64,000 bases of DNA from the NCBI GenBank assembly GCA_963697995.1, contig OY969110.1, forward strand, positions 1,054,001 to 1,118,000. Reading direction: 5' to 3'. This document shows positions 40,730 to 50,200 of the stretch, one piece after another. A program made the position numbers and the translations under genes. Every line of letters begins with the position of its first letter. Position 1 is the first letter of the stretch. This stretch comes from MFD00082-c5 sp963697995. Its GTDB lineage: Bacteria; Chlamydiota; Chlamydiia; Chlamydiales; JAJFMB01. The notes beneath the pieces are model-generated. The model had not been told where the DNA came from. It saw only the letters and a list, made by a program, of their open reading frames with translations, and did no database searches.

Positions 40730-41653
40730 ATGGAGCAATCTATTTGGTTGATTCCTTCATTTTTTAAGCAAAATAATTTATCCACGAGTCATGGGGGCAC
40801 TGAACTTAAGCTTACAGAAGGGCGTTTTAGTCGTATTCCGTTTAAAACAAGATGGTTAGGTTGGTTTTTATCAGACATTGAGCCGAATTACTCCTGGAAG
40901 CTTGTTATGAACCAGTTACAAAAGCAATTTGAAAGGTTGCCGATTGAATCGCTCGATTTAAAATCCCTTGAGTGTGTGAGACAAAATCTTCAAAAGACCC
41001 TTGAGATCTCTAAAGAGTATCAAAAGATGTTCTTACTAAACGTGTTATCGCGTTTTTCAGACGATTATTTCATTGATACTGAATGGGTTGAGAAAGGTAT
41101 AGCTTCAATTGACGAGCAGATCGAGAAAACGACTTTGCAGATGAAGAAAAAAGAGATCATCACAAATCTGATCAATTCTTTTTCTCAAGAAGACATCGAG
41201 GTTCCGGGAATTTTTAGAGTTTCCTCTTCAAAAGCTGATGTGGAGAGGTGGTCTAAGGCTCTGCTTAATAATCCAAAAGGGGATATTTCGACTTTAAATC
41301 CATTACTTAGGGCTACTTTATTAAAATCGTTTTTAAAAAAACTTGTGCTTTTTAAACAAGATGAGAATTTTATTGCAGCTGGCAATACGGAGGAGAACCA
41401 ATGGGAGAGGTTAAATCGGTTAATGCTTGCGGTTCAAAACTTGCCTGAAGACAATCGACAAATATTGCAGGTCGTGTTACCTTTACTGAAAAAAGTAGCA
41501 GATTACAAGGAAAACAACATTAACGCAAAAAATTTAGGGATTTGCATGGGACAAGATATGCTTTCCTTGGAAGATGACGATGATTTAAAGCATTTGAGTT
41601 ATTCCAACGAAGCCCTTTCTTTGCTAATAGAGAATCAGGAGAAGGTATTGTAA
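40730..41653 (+). CDS. RhoGAP-domain protein, candidate host-directed effector
   Basis: A 307-residue protein from ATG 40730 (GGGGG upstream). The N-terminal 145 residues are unrecognised and partly helical. The C-terminal half matches the eukaryotic RhoGAP fold in order: VPGIFRVSSSKADVE with the arginine-finger position at Arg163, LLRATLLKSFLKKL (conserved Lys helix), LMLAVQNLPEDNRQ, then NNINAKNLGICMGQDML, which corresponds to the conserved Asn-containing helix. RhoGAPs switch off Rho-family GTPases, which bacteria do not have, so the target is presumably in the host. No Sec signal is present; type III secretion would be the expected route. Followed after one base by a membrane protein gene. 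Confidence 0.8.
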   Translation: MEQSIWLIPSFFKQNNLSTSHGGTELKLTEGRFSRIPFKTRWLGWFLSDIEPNYSWKLVMNQLQKQFERLPIESLDLKSLECVRQNLQKTLEISKEYQKMFLLNVLSRFSDDYFIDTEWVEKGIASIDEQIEKTTLQMKKKEIITNLINSFSQEDIEVPGIFRVSSSKADVERWSKALLNNPKGDISTLNPLLRATLLKSFLKKLVLFKQDENFIAAGNTEENQWERLNRLMLAVQNLPEDNRQILQVVLPLLKKVADYKENNINAKNLGICMGQDMLSLEDDDDLKHLSYSNEALSLLIENQEKVL

Positions 41654-41654
41654 T

Positions 41655-42371
41655 ATGGAAAAGAAGATCACTGTTTTGGAGCTATTGAATACGGGATGGG
41701 ATTGGTATAAGAAAAATATATTGTTGCTTTTGGCTGTGGGATTTACTATTTTTGCGTTTACCTTGGGATATAATTATTTTGTTAATCAAGTCGGTCAGTG
41801 GTTTACCACAGATGTGAGTGATGAAGGTGGACCCTCAATTCTTAAAATGAGTGGGGCTCTTTTATTCTGGGCTCTTTTTGGTCTATTGGCTATTATTTTA
41901 GCAATTGGTCAAAACGAGATTTATTTAAAGATTTCCCGAGGAGAGACTCCTAAATTTTTGGATCTTTTTACAACTTACAAACCTTTTGTGTCGTATGCGA
42001 TCATGGGTATTCTTTACACGACCTCTGTAGGTTTTGGTCTTCTTTTTTTTATTATCCCAGGGGTGATTGTGATGACCATATTTATGTTTGCTCCCTATTT
42101 TGTGATCGAGAAAGGCATGGGACCGATTGAATCTTTGAAAGAAAGCATCAAGGCGACAAAAGAGGAGCGATGGGCCCTTTTTAGATGGGTCATTTTTGGC
42201 CTAGCTTTGTTAGGCTTTTTCTTTGTAGCGATAAGCTTGTTAAACTTGCCAGCTTTTTTGATGACTCTTATAGGGTGTTTGCTTTTCAATCCGGTATTGG
42301 GTTTAGGAAACGTTTTTGCCTATAGAAAGCTTGTCGATGAGAAGGTTGTTGAAAGTCCTCCTTCTGAATAA
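41655..42371 (+). CDS. Multi-pass membrane protein (DUF975/GPDPase-membrane-domain-like)
   Basis: A 238-residue protein with about five or six hydrophobic segments and a cytoplasmic N terminus (VLELLNTGWDWYKKNI). A central IPGVIVMTIFMFAPYFVIEKGMG followed by ESLKESIKATK is the pattern of small bacterial membrane proteins of the DUF975 / glycerophosphodiester-phosphodiesterase membrane-domain kind. Function unknown. It is in an operon with the RhoGAP protein (start one base after that stop), so a linked role is possible. Confidence 0.7.
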   Translation: MEKKITVLELLNTGWDWYKKNILLLLAVGFTIFAFTLGYNYFVNQVGQWFTTDVSDEGGPSILKMSGALLFWALFGLLAIILAIGQNEIYLKISRGETPKFLDLFTTYKPFVSYAIMGILYTTSVGFGLLFFIIPGVIVMTIFMFAPYFVIEKGMGPIESLKESIKATKEERWALFRWVIFGLALLGFFFVAISLLNLPAFLMTLIGCLLFNPVLGLGNVFAYRKLVDEKVVESPPSE

Positions 42372-42500
42372 GCAGTTTTTTTTTGCGAATTTATATTATT
42401 CAACGCAAAGATGAGGAAGGCCTTACATTTAAATAGCCAATGATTTTCCCTGTTTTTCTTTTCAGTTCAAAAAAGCCCCTCATACATATGTCTTAAAGGT

Positions 42501-42530
42501 TTGACCAAAAAAGGGCATATCCCCTATAAA
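42501..42530 (+). promoter_or_regulatory. Promoter of pgk, possibly leaderless
   Basis: -35 TTGACC (42501-42506), 18-base spacer, -10 TATAAA (42525-42530). The start site would fall only about 4 bases before the ATG at 42541, and no Shine-Dalgarno is present. Confidence 0.6.
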
Positions 42531-42540
42531 TTGAATTAAG

Positions 42541-43692
42541 ATGAGTCAGAAACTTTCTTTGAGAGATATCGACTGGAAAGGGAAAAAAGCTCTTGTAAGG
42601 CTTGATCTCAATACACCTTTAAAAGATGATCTCTCCATTTCTGATGATACAAGAATTCAAAAAGCACTTCCCACAATCAATTATTTATTAGATCATGGCG
42701 CCTCTATTGTATTGATGAGCCATTTGGGGCGCCCTAAAAGCGCTTTTGACCCCTCTTGCTCTCTTGCCCCTGTTGCTAAAAGGTTGGAGGAGCTTCTAAA
42801 ACGAAAAGTGCCTCTAGTCGCCGATTTTAAACCAGTATCCCCCTTGTGTCTTCTTGAAAATTTACGCTTTTACGAAGGGGAAAAAGATCCAAAAAATCAC
42901 CCCGAATTTGTGAAAACCCTAAAGTCTTTAGGCGAATTTTATGTCTCAGATGCCTTTGGGGTCGTTCACAGAGAAGATGCAAGCGTTTATGATTTGCCTA
43001 AATGTTTTCCCGGCAAAGCTGTTTGTGGCTTTCTTTTAGAAGAAGAGATTCATTTTTTAAATGAAATGCTTGATAAGCCTAAAAGCCCTTTTGTCGCCAT
43101 CATTGGCGGTTCTAAAGTTTCGAGTAAATTAGGTGTTTTGTTAGCCCTTTCTCAAAAAGTAGATACCCTTTTGATCGGTGGTGCTATGGCCTACACTTTT
43201 TTAGCAGCAAAAGGGATTGATGTTGGTAAAAGTCTTGTTGAAAAAGAGTTTATTCCACAAGCCAAGCAAATGATTGAAGCTTTGGGAAACTCTCTCTTTT
43301 TGCCAGTTGATCATCTGGTCGTCAAAAAAATAGGAGATATTGGGGAAAATGTCGCAATAATTCCAGAAGGGTTTATTGGGGTCGATATTGGAAAAGAGAC
43401 AATAAAAAATTATAAAAAAGCTCTTTTGGGTAGTCAAATAGTTTTTTGGAATGGTCCGATGGGTATTTTTGAAAACCCAAATTATGCGAGCGGCACGCTA
43501 GAGATTGCAAAAACCCTCTCTTTCCTTGATGCGATCACTATTGTTGGAGGGGGCGATTCTGTGGGAGCTGTCAATCAAATGGGGCTTTCTCAAAAAATGT
43601 CTCACATTTCCACCGGTGGAGGTGCAACTTTAGAATTTATTGAAAAAGGAGAATTACCAGGTATAAAAGTCTTAAGTGATAAAATTAATTGA
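42541..43692 (+). CDS. pgk: Phosphoglycerate kinase
   Basis: A 383-residue glycolytic kinase, slightly shorter than the usual 390-400. N-terminal substrate-binding signature VRLDLNTPL (RxDxNxP), SHLGRPK, LLENLRFYEGEK and SDAFGVVHR. The hinge and nucleotide domain follow: IIGGSKVSSKLGVL, LIGGAMAYTFL, FWNGPMGIFE and GGGDSV, then the C-terminal HISTGGGATLEFIE. All key motifs are present, so it should be active, making ATP in the cytoplasm. Confidence 0.97.
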   Translation: MSQKLSLRDIDWKGKKALVRLDLNTPLKDDLSISDDTRIQKALPTINYLLDHGASIVLMSHLGRPKSAFDPSCSLAPVAKRLEELLKRKVPLVADFKPVSPLCLLENLRFYEGEKDPKNHPEFVKTLKSLGEFYVSDAFGVVHREDASVYDLPKCFPGKAVCGFLLEEEIHFLNEMLDKPKSPFVAIIGGSKVSSKLGVLLALSQKVDTLLIGGAMAYTFLAAKGIDVGKSLVEKEFIPQAKQMIEALGNSLFLPVDHLVVKKIGDIGENVAIIPEGFIGVDIGKETIKNYKKALLGSQIVFWNGPMGIFENPNYASGTLEIAKTLSFLDAITIVGGGDSVGAVNQMGLSQKMSHISTGGGATLEFIEKGELPGIKVLSDKIN

Positions 43693-43760
43693 CTTTAAAA
43701 GTGTGAAAATTTACTATTTGTTTACAAATAAGCGAACTTCTCCTGTAAAGGAGAAAACAT

Positions 43761-43789
43761 TTGCACCAATTCTTACTTTTTTGTAGAAT
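43761..43789 (+). promoter_or_regulatory. Promoter of the first ATP/ADP translocase
   Basis: -35 TTGCAC, 17-base spacer, -10 TAGAAT, about 39 bases before the ATG at 43828. A TTCTCC/GGAGAA hairpin lies just upstream. Confidence 0.65.
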
Positions 43790-43827
43790 CATTGCAAATC
43801 TTGTTTTCAGCTAGCAAAAGGAATGGT

Positions 43828-45408
43828 ATGTCGGCAACCTTAGATGTGAAAACGAAAGAGTTTAGTACGTGGCGCGCTTTTTTATGGCCCGTTTATCGTC
43901 ACGAACTCAAAAAACTGCTTCCCATGCTCGGTATCTTTTTTCTCTTCTTTTTAAATTATAACATTTTAAGACCTTTGAAAGACGCTTTAGTCGTCACTGC
44001 TAAATCATCAGGCGCAGAAGCGATCCCGTTTATAAAGGTTTGGGTGATGTTCCCAGGCGCTCTTCTGATGACTTTCCTCTTTACTCGTCTTTCGAATCGG
44101 TATAGTCGAGAAAAAGTGTTTTACTTAATGACAACAATTTTTTTAACTTATTTTTTTATCTTCGCTTTTTTCATTTATCCCTACAGGGATGCACTTCACT
44201 GCCACGCTTTTGCCGATAAAATGCAGGCCTTACTGCCTGTTGGTTGTAAAGGATTAGTTGCTATGTTTCGCAATTGGACCTTCACTTCGTTTTATGTGAT
44301 GAGCGAGCTTTGGGGAGCCATTGTCGTGACAATGCTTTTTTGGGGGTTTGCCAACGAAGTGACGAGACTTAGCGAAGCTAAACGTTTTTATAGTCTTTTT
44401 GGGATTGCCGTAAATATTTCGGGCATTGTTGCAGGACAGATCTCTATTTATTTTTGTAGTTTGCCCTATAATCCAAACCTTTTATTCGGTCACGACGCCT
44501 GGGAGCAGGCGATGATGTCGCTTGTGTCATTGATACTAGTTTCAGGTTTTGCAGCTCTTTTTCTTTTTCGCTGGATGCACACCCATGTTTTGAGTGATGA
44601 GCAGTATAGCCCAACCCCCGATAAAGTTTCGTTGAACAAGAAAAAGCGTCCAAAACTTTCTATGAGAGAGACTTTTTCTTATCTTTTCCGCTCTCCTTAT
44701 CTTTTGGCTTTAGCTGTTATTGTTTTGTCTTACAATATCGTTATTAATTTAACAGAGGTTGTTTGGAAACATGAGATTCACGAGCTTTATTCGAATCCAA
44801 AAGAGTTTAATCTCTACATGAACCAAGTGACAACGATTATCGGTGTGATTGCGACATTTATGGCGGTTTTTGTGTCGGGAAGTTCGATTAGAAAATATGG
44901 GTGGACATTTACAGCTTTATTGACTCCAGTTGTGTTATTAATTACAAGTATTGGATTTTTCTCCTTTTTCTTCGTTAAAGAGTACTATTCGATTCAGATG
45001 ATTTCTGCTTTTGGCTTAAGTCCATTAGCAATTGTTGTCTTTTTTGGTTCAGCTCAAAATGCGATGAGTCGCGCATCAAAATACACAGTATTTGATGCCA
45101 CAAAAGAGATGGCTTTTGTTCCTTTAAGCGATGAATCTAAGCTAAAAGGGAAAGCTGCGATTGACGGTGTTTGTTCCCGTCTAGGAAAGTCAGGTGGAGC
45201 TTTAATTCATCAAGGCCTATTGCTTATTTTCTCAACGATCAATGCAAGCGCTCCTTTTGTCGCCATATTTTTGATAGCGGTTATCATTGCATGGATTTTG
45301 GCCACAAGAGTTCTTGGAAAGCAATTTAACGAGTTATCACTTTCAGACACTAAACTAGAAGTGCCCCCAGCTCCTGAACAAAGAGAACTTGCCCCTTTAA
45401 TTGCTTAA
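43828..45408 (+). CDS. ATP/ADP translocase (nucleotide transporter, NTT family), copy 1
   Basis: A 526-residue inner-membrane protein with about eleven or twelve helices. Characteristic NTT sequences are FLNYNILRPLKDALVVTAKSSGAEAIPFIKVW, LLFWGFANEVTR-type (MLFWGFANEV), FDATKEMAFVPLSDESKLKGKAAIDGVCSRLGKSGG and a polar C terminus. These carriers exchange host ATP for bacterial ADP, or import other nucleotides with protons, in chlamydiae, rickettsiae and plastids. Retention of EAIPFIK and ESKLKGKAAID suggests a nucleotide antiporter; the exact substrate is not readable. Start at ATG 43828 with AAAAGGAATGG before it. Confidence 0.92.
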   Translation: MSATLDVKTKEFSTWRAFLWPVYRHELKKLLPMLGIFFLFFLNYNILRPLKDALVVTAKSSGAEAIPFIKVWVMFPGALLMTFLFTRLSNRYSREKVFYLMTTIFLTYFFIFAFFIYPYRDALHCHAFADKMQALLPVGCKGLVAMFRNWTFTSFYVMSELWGAIVVTMLFWGFANEVTRLSEAKRFYSLFGIAVNISGIVAGQISIYFCSLPYNPNLLFGHDAWEQAMMSLVSLILVSGFAALFLFRWMHTHVLSDEQYSPTPDKVSLNKKKRPKLSMRETFSYLFRSPYLLALAVIVLSYNIVINLTEVVWKHEIHELYSNPKEFNLYMNQVTTIIGVIATFMAVFVSGSSIRKYGWTFTALLTPVVLLITSIGFFSFFFVKEYYSIQMISAFGLSPLAIVVFFGSAQNAMSRASKYTVFDATKEMAFVPLSDESKLKGKAAIDGVCSRLGKSGGALIHQGLLLIFSTINASAPFVAIFLIAVIIAWILATRVLGKQFNELSLSDTKLEVPPAPEQRELAPLIA

Positions 45409-45594
45409 CAGAAAAGGGAATCAGAGGTTCTTTCCTATTAGTACTCTGTATTCCCCCTGATTTATTGGTAAATTTTCCAAAGTAGATTTTATCTAGAAAT
45501 TTTGGAAAGTTTTTAAACCAAAAAGAAGGGGGGGATATGTAGACTCTTTTTGGTGTCTAAAAGTTTTGGAAAAGCCTTTATATGGCGCTAAGAA

Positions 45595-45628
45595 GGTCTC
45601 TTTTTGCGAGAGCAAAAAGAGATGACCT
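45595..45628 (+). terminator. Hairpin between the two translocase genes
   Basis: CTCTTTTTGC / GCAAAAAGAG with loop GAGA, extended by GGTC/GACC outside. It lies between the first translocase and the promoter of the second. Confidence 0.65.
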
Positions 45629-45636
45629 TTAATTTC

Positions 45637-45666
45637 TTGATGATTATCACTCTTATTTGCTACAAT
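45637..45666 (+). promoter_or_regulatory. Promoter of the second translocase
   Basis: -35 TTGATG, 18-base spacer, -10 TACAAT, 25 bases before the ATG at 45692. Confidence 0.6.
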
Positions 45667-45691
45667 GCTTTCTTTATCTGAAGGCTTTGTT

Positions 45692-47233
45692 ATGTTAGAT
45701 CGAATTAAACACAAGGGTACCTCGTTTATCTCCTTTTTTTGGCCTTATAGTGCTCAAGAGCAAAGAAAAATCCTACCAATGTTAGGTATGCTTTTCTTTA
45801 TTGGTTTTAACTACAGTATTTTAAAATGTTTAAAGGATTCAATTGTCGTTACCGCCTCTGGAGCTGAAGTGATCCCGTTTATAAAAGTCTGGGTCATGTT
45901 GCCATCAGCTTTTGCCATGACATTTCTTTTTACAAAGCTTACCAATCGATTTAGTCAAGAAAGAGTCTTTTACATTTTTACTTTAGGTTTTATTTTAGCA
46001 TTTCTTCTTTTTGCCTTTGTTATCTACCCTTTAGGAGATAAGCTACACCCTCATCGATTAGCTGATTGGATGGAGAGTCTTTTACCGGCAGGTTTTAGAG
46101 GAATGATTAGTCTTTTTAGGTATTGGACTCATACATTGTTTTATGTTTTAAGCGAGCTTTGGGGCATTGTCATTATGACTGTTCTTTTTTGGGGATTTGC
46201 CAATGAGGTCACTAAAGTTCAAGAAGCTCCCCGCTTTTATGGCGCTTTAGGAGCAGCTGCGAACCTCTCTTCGATCTTTGCAGGAATTACTGCGAATACC
46301 TTGACGCAATCGGTTCTTATCAAAAGGTTTTTGCCTTTTGGAAGCTCTTGGGAACAAACTCTTATGCTATTTGTTACTTTAGTCTCGATAAGCGGTTTAA
46401 TCACAATGGCGCTTTACCGTTGGGTTTGTCAAAACGTGTTAAATACGGCTGAGTATGAGAGTTTTCATAAGAGTTCTTTTTCTCCAAAAAAGAAGAAAAA
46501 ATTATCGATTACCGAAAGTTTTGTCTATTTATCAAAATCCCGTTATTTGCAGTGTATCGCTATTTTAGTGGTTTCTTACAACTTTGTCATTAATAGCGTA
46601 GAAGTTGTTTGGAAAGATCAATTAAGACTGCTTTATCCTCAGCCAGGTGAATTGTTCAGTTATTTAAACTATTTATTAGCTGTTGTGGGCGTGATATCGA
46701 CGACCGCCTCTCTTTTTATGGGACAGATCATGGGATCGATTGGATGGACAAGAACAGCTCTTGTGACACCAATCAGCATGTTGATCACCTCAATTGGTTT
46801 TTTCTTTTGTATTATCTTTAAGGAGCAGTTAGCATCTTATCCTGCTTTGACTCTCGGTTTTTCTCCTCTTGCAATCGCCGTCTTTTTTGGCGGTGCTCAG
46901 AATGTTTTGAGCCGCGCTGCAAAACATTCAGTCTTTGATGCGACCAAAGAGATGGCTTTTATTCCTTTAGATCACGAGTCAAAACTTAAGGGAAAAGCCG
47001 CTATCGATGGAGTTGGCTCTCGTCTTGGTAAATCGGGTGGATCTCTCATCCATCAGGGACTTCTGATGATATTTGTCACGCTCTCAAGTAGTGCCCCCTT
47101 AATGGCTTGTGTCGTGATTTTGGTCATTGGGGCATGGATTGTAACGACTCTTATTTTGGGTAAAGAGTTTGACCTGTTGGTTGTTGGGGAGCCGAAACAA
47201 AAAGAATCGGCTGTTGCTGTCGTTCAGGTTTGA
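45692..47233 (+). CDS. ATP/ADP translocase (NTT family), copy 2
   Basis: A 513-residue paralogue of the preceding transporter with the same topology. Motifs: FNYSILKCLKDSIVVTASGAEVIPFIKVW, VLFWGFANEVTKVQEA, FDATKEMAFIPLDHESKLKGKAAIDGVGSRLGKSGG. It differs at several charged positions near the first helices (LKCLKD for LRPLKD), which may mean a different substrate, such as other NTPs. ATG 45692 has GAAGG upstream; an earlier in-frame ATG at 45665 lies inside the promoter. It has its own promoter. Its stop codon lies within the -35 box of secDF. Confidence 0.92.
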   Translation: MLDRIKHKGTSFISFFWPYSAQEQRKILPMLGMLFFIGFNYSILKCLKDSIVVTASGAEVIPFIKVWVMLPSAFAMTFLFTKLTNRFSQERVFYIFTLGFILAFLLFAFVIYPLGDKLHPHRLADWMESLLPAGFRGMISLFRYWTHTLFYVLSELWGIVIMTVLFWGFANEVTKVQEAPRFYGALGAAANLSSIFAGITANTLTQSVLIKRFLPFGSSWEQTLMLFVTLVSISGLITMALYRWVCQNVLNTAEYESFHKSSFSPKKKKKLSITESFVYLSKSRYLQCIAILVVSYNFVINSVEVVWKDQLRLLYPQPGELFSYLNYLLAVVGVISTTASLFMGQIMGSIGWTRTALVTPISMLITSIGFFFCIIFKEQLASYPALTLGFSPLAIAVFFGGAQNVLSRAAKHSVFDATKEMAFIPLDHESKLKGKAAIDGVGSRLGKSGGSLIHQGLLMIFVTLSSSAPLMACVVILVIGAWIVTTLILGKEFDLLVVGEPKQKESAVAVVQV

Positions 47234-47258
47234 CAGAAGTTACCTCCTTTGGTATGAT
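47230..47258 (+). promoter_or_regulatory. Promoter of secDF
   Basis: -35 TTGACA (47230-47235, containing the TGA stop of the translocase), 17-base spacer, -10 TATGAT (47253-47258), 36 bases before the ATG. Confidence 0.75.
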
Positions 47259-47294
47259 GTTCTTTATCTTAAAGTTTAAAGAGCAGGCATCTTC

Positions 47295-50200
47295 ATGGAA
47301 AAACAAAAAAAATGGCAGTTGGCCCTGATCGTTACAGTTTTAGCTCTAACGCTCTACAATATTTTACCAACAGTTTTTTACTATACTAAACCTCTTTCAA
47401 GTCCTATCGACGAACAAAGAGCTAAGGGTATTGCTCACTCGATCACTAATAGAGTGAACAGTTTAGAAACCGATTCTCAAGAGTGGTTAAACGCTTTTTG
47501 TAAGCAGCTTGGAGTCAAACCCTTAACTCTTACATTTAATCCGGCAACTCCGGGATTTTACCAATTGACCTTTAAAACAGATGCTGACGCCGAACTTTTT
47601 GCAAAGTTTTTGCCAAAAGCTGGCAATCGGATCCCTTTTGCTCCTTCAAAACTTCAACTCTCTGACATCGAAGGGAAAACGGTTACAGTAAAGAGAGAGA
47701 TCAACGTTCATCTTCAAACAGACGGGTTATACCAGTTTGCAAAGAAATTTGACGATAAGGGGCAGGTGACTCCAGAGTATAGAGAATTGGTTTATGATCG
47801 CGTTAAGGAACTCGCTTTAGGATTTGGTTCAGAAGGAACTGCTGCGCTGGAACTTCAGGCGATTGGTCTGCAGAAAGGGGAAGAAAAGAACGAACTCGTT
47901 CTTGCGCTATCTCAGGAGCTAAATGAGTTGGCGAGTGTTTTTGGATTAAAAACGCCCTTATCTAAGCGCCTTTTTGCAAATACGACGAAAATCTCAGCAG
48001 CTGATCCTAAAAAACTTTTGGATCAATTCACAACAGAGGCTAAAAAACTTCAGGAAACAGCTCAAAATAAACAAGATATTGCCGCTCTTGAAAGAGCTCA
48101 AAACCTTATTAAACAAAATAAATCCCTTTTTGATCAAACGGTTAAGCCTTTACAAATTGCAGCTATTGAAAAATCTCTAAAAGAGAGCGAAGCCAAAGTC
48201 AATCCAAAAGATCTACAACAAGTGATTTCTCTTCAGGGGACCAGCCCTTTTGTCGAAGCTTTAGTGATCGATTGGGGTAACGATCGGATTTTGCTTAAAT
48301 TTTACAAAGATGTTGATGAACTTCGTCTTAGAAAGGCTACGAGTGAGTCAGACGCTGTTGCAAGAGATCGTTTAAATCTTTTGTTAATCTCAGACATCGC
48401 AAGAGTTTCGAGAATGGCCGATGAATCAATTGTTCCGGATAACCTCGATTTTTCAATTGCGCTAAACACATTAACGGACACGAAAAGCTTTTTGAAATTA
48501 GATTTGGCAACAATTGCAAAACAAGTCGAAGAGCAAGTTAAAGGGCAAATCGCGACCCTTTGGAAGCCAAGTCACCAAGATTTGAGTGCAACTGCTTACC
48601 CACTAAGAGAGTTTGAGGAGTATAAATCTCTTTCTTTAGAGGACAAACAGTTAGGACTCGTTCTTTATGCTCCTGTTCGGGAAGCTGGTGCACCTCCACA
48701 AGGTTTTAGAAAAGGATCAGTCTATGTTATAGCCAAAGGTTTGGTCGGATTAGCTGAAAGATATAAAGATCTTAAAGGGGAATCTGCCCAAAACTTCTTT
48801 TCCGACGCTCAAGAGTTAGAAAATATCATGAGAAAAAATGGCTTCATTGCCTACTCTGGCGCCCTTTATGGAATTGATCCTCAGTTTAAAAAAGATTATA
48901 TTTTCGAATTAGATGATTACTTTGGTGATTTACTTTTGGCATCAAGAGAAAATTTTGTTGCAAAGGGCAGTAAACGGTTTGCAGTTCTCGATTTTACTGA
49001 TGTTGAACAAAGAATTTTGACCGAAAACAAAATTGAAGACAAAATTCAGGACGAGCTTGTGACATCTGAAGAGGAGTATCGCCTTGCAAAAGTCGATCTT
49101 AATGGAACAAATAAATTTTTAGTGCCTCCTCCAACTAAGAGTCCTTTATGGCAAAATATTTTGTTAAGTACTAGGAAGTATTTTAGGGGTGATAGCGACA
49201 AAGTGTTAAAGCTTGGGCTTGATCTTTCAGGAGGAAAGACAGTGAGGATTGGTCTTAAAGATCAAAATAATCGCCCTGTCACAAATCCCGATGATTTAAA
49301 ACAGGCCCTAAACGAGCTCTATACAAGAGTGAATAAGCTCGGTGTTTCTGAAACGACCATTCGAGTTGAAAATGAGAATATCGTTTTAGACTTCCCTGGT
49401 TCTCAAAATTTAAGTGCGCAGGATCTAATTAAAGCCTCTGCCATGTATTTCTATATTGTGAACGAAACTTATTCCCTTCAAAATCCTGAGCTTCAAAAAT
49501 CGGTTCAAGAGTTTTTGCAAGGTGTTTGGAACGAAGCTGTTGTTACGAATCGAAAAGATATCGATAGTATCAATGAAATTGCTTGGCAACACCTTGGGGG
49601 ACAGCAAGTTGGGGAGTGGCAAACACAACCTCGATCTGAAGGGGCTAAAATCCTTTACGAGCATGGTTTAAGACTTGCCGATGTGAAAAAAGATTCAGCC
49701 TCTAGCAATGTCGATGATACTTTATCTCGTATAGTAATGTATCCAGGTTCTGACTACACCGATTGGCACGGCCAAACACATCCTTTAATGATCACTTTCT
49801 TTAATTATGCTCTAGAAGGCTCAAGCCTTCAAGATGTCATTCCGGGTTACGATCCTGAACAAGGAAATGTTTTGAACTTTGGAGTGAAAAGACAAGGGGG
49901 AACTTCTGGCTCACCAAGAGATAATTTCCACGATTGGACCTCTCTTTTTGCACAAGATAAAATTATAGGGACACCTAAAGAGTCTGCTTCAAAAGGTTTT
50001 GGTTGGAGAATGGCCGTTGTTTTAAACGACAGAGTTATAACGGCGCCAACGCTCAATGCAGCTCTTCGAGATGGAGGCTCTATTAGTGGTCGCTTCTCTC
50101 AAAGAGAAGTGAATAAGTTAGCCGCTGATTTGAAAGCGGGATCCTTGAGTTTTACACCGAAAATTCTCTCGGAGCAGAACGTGAGCGCAGAGCTTGGAAA

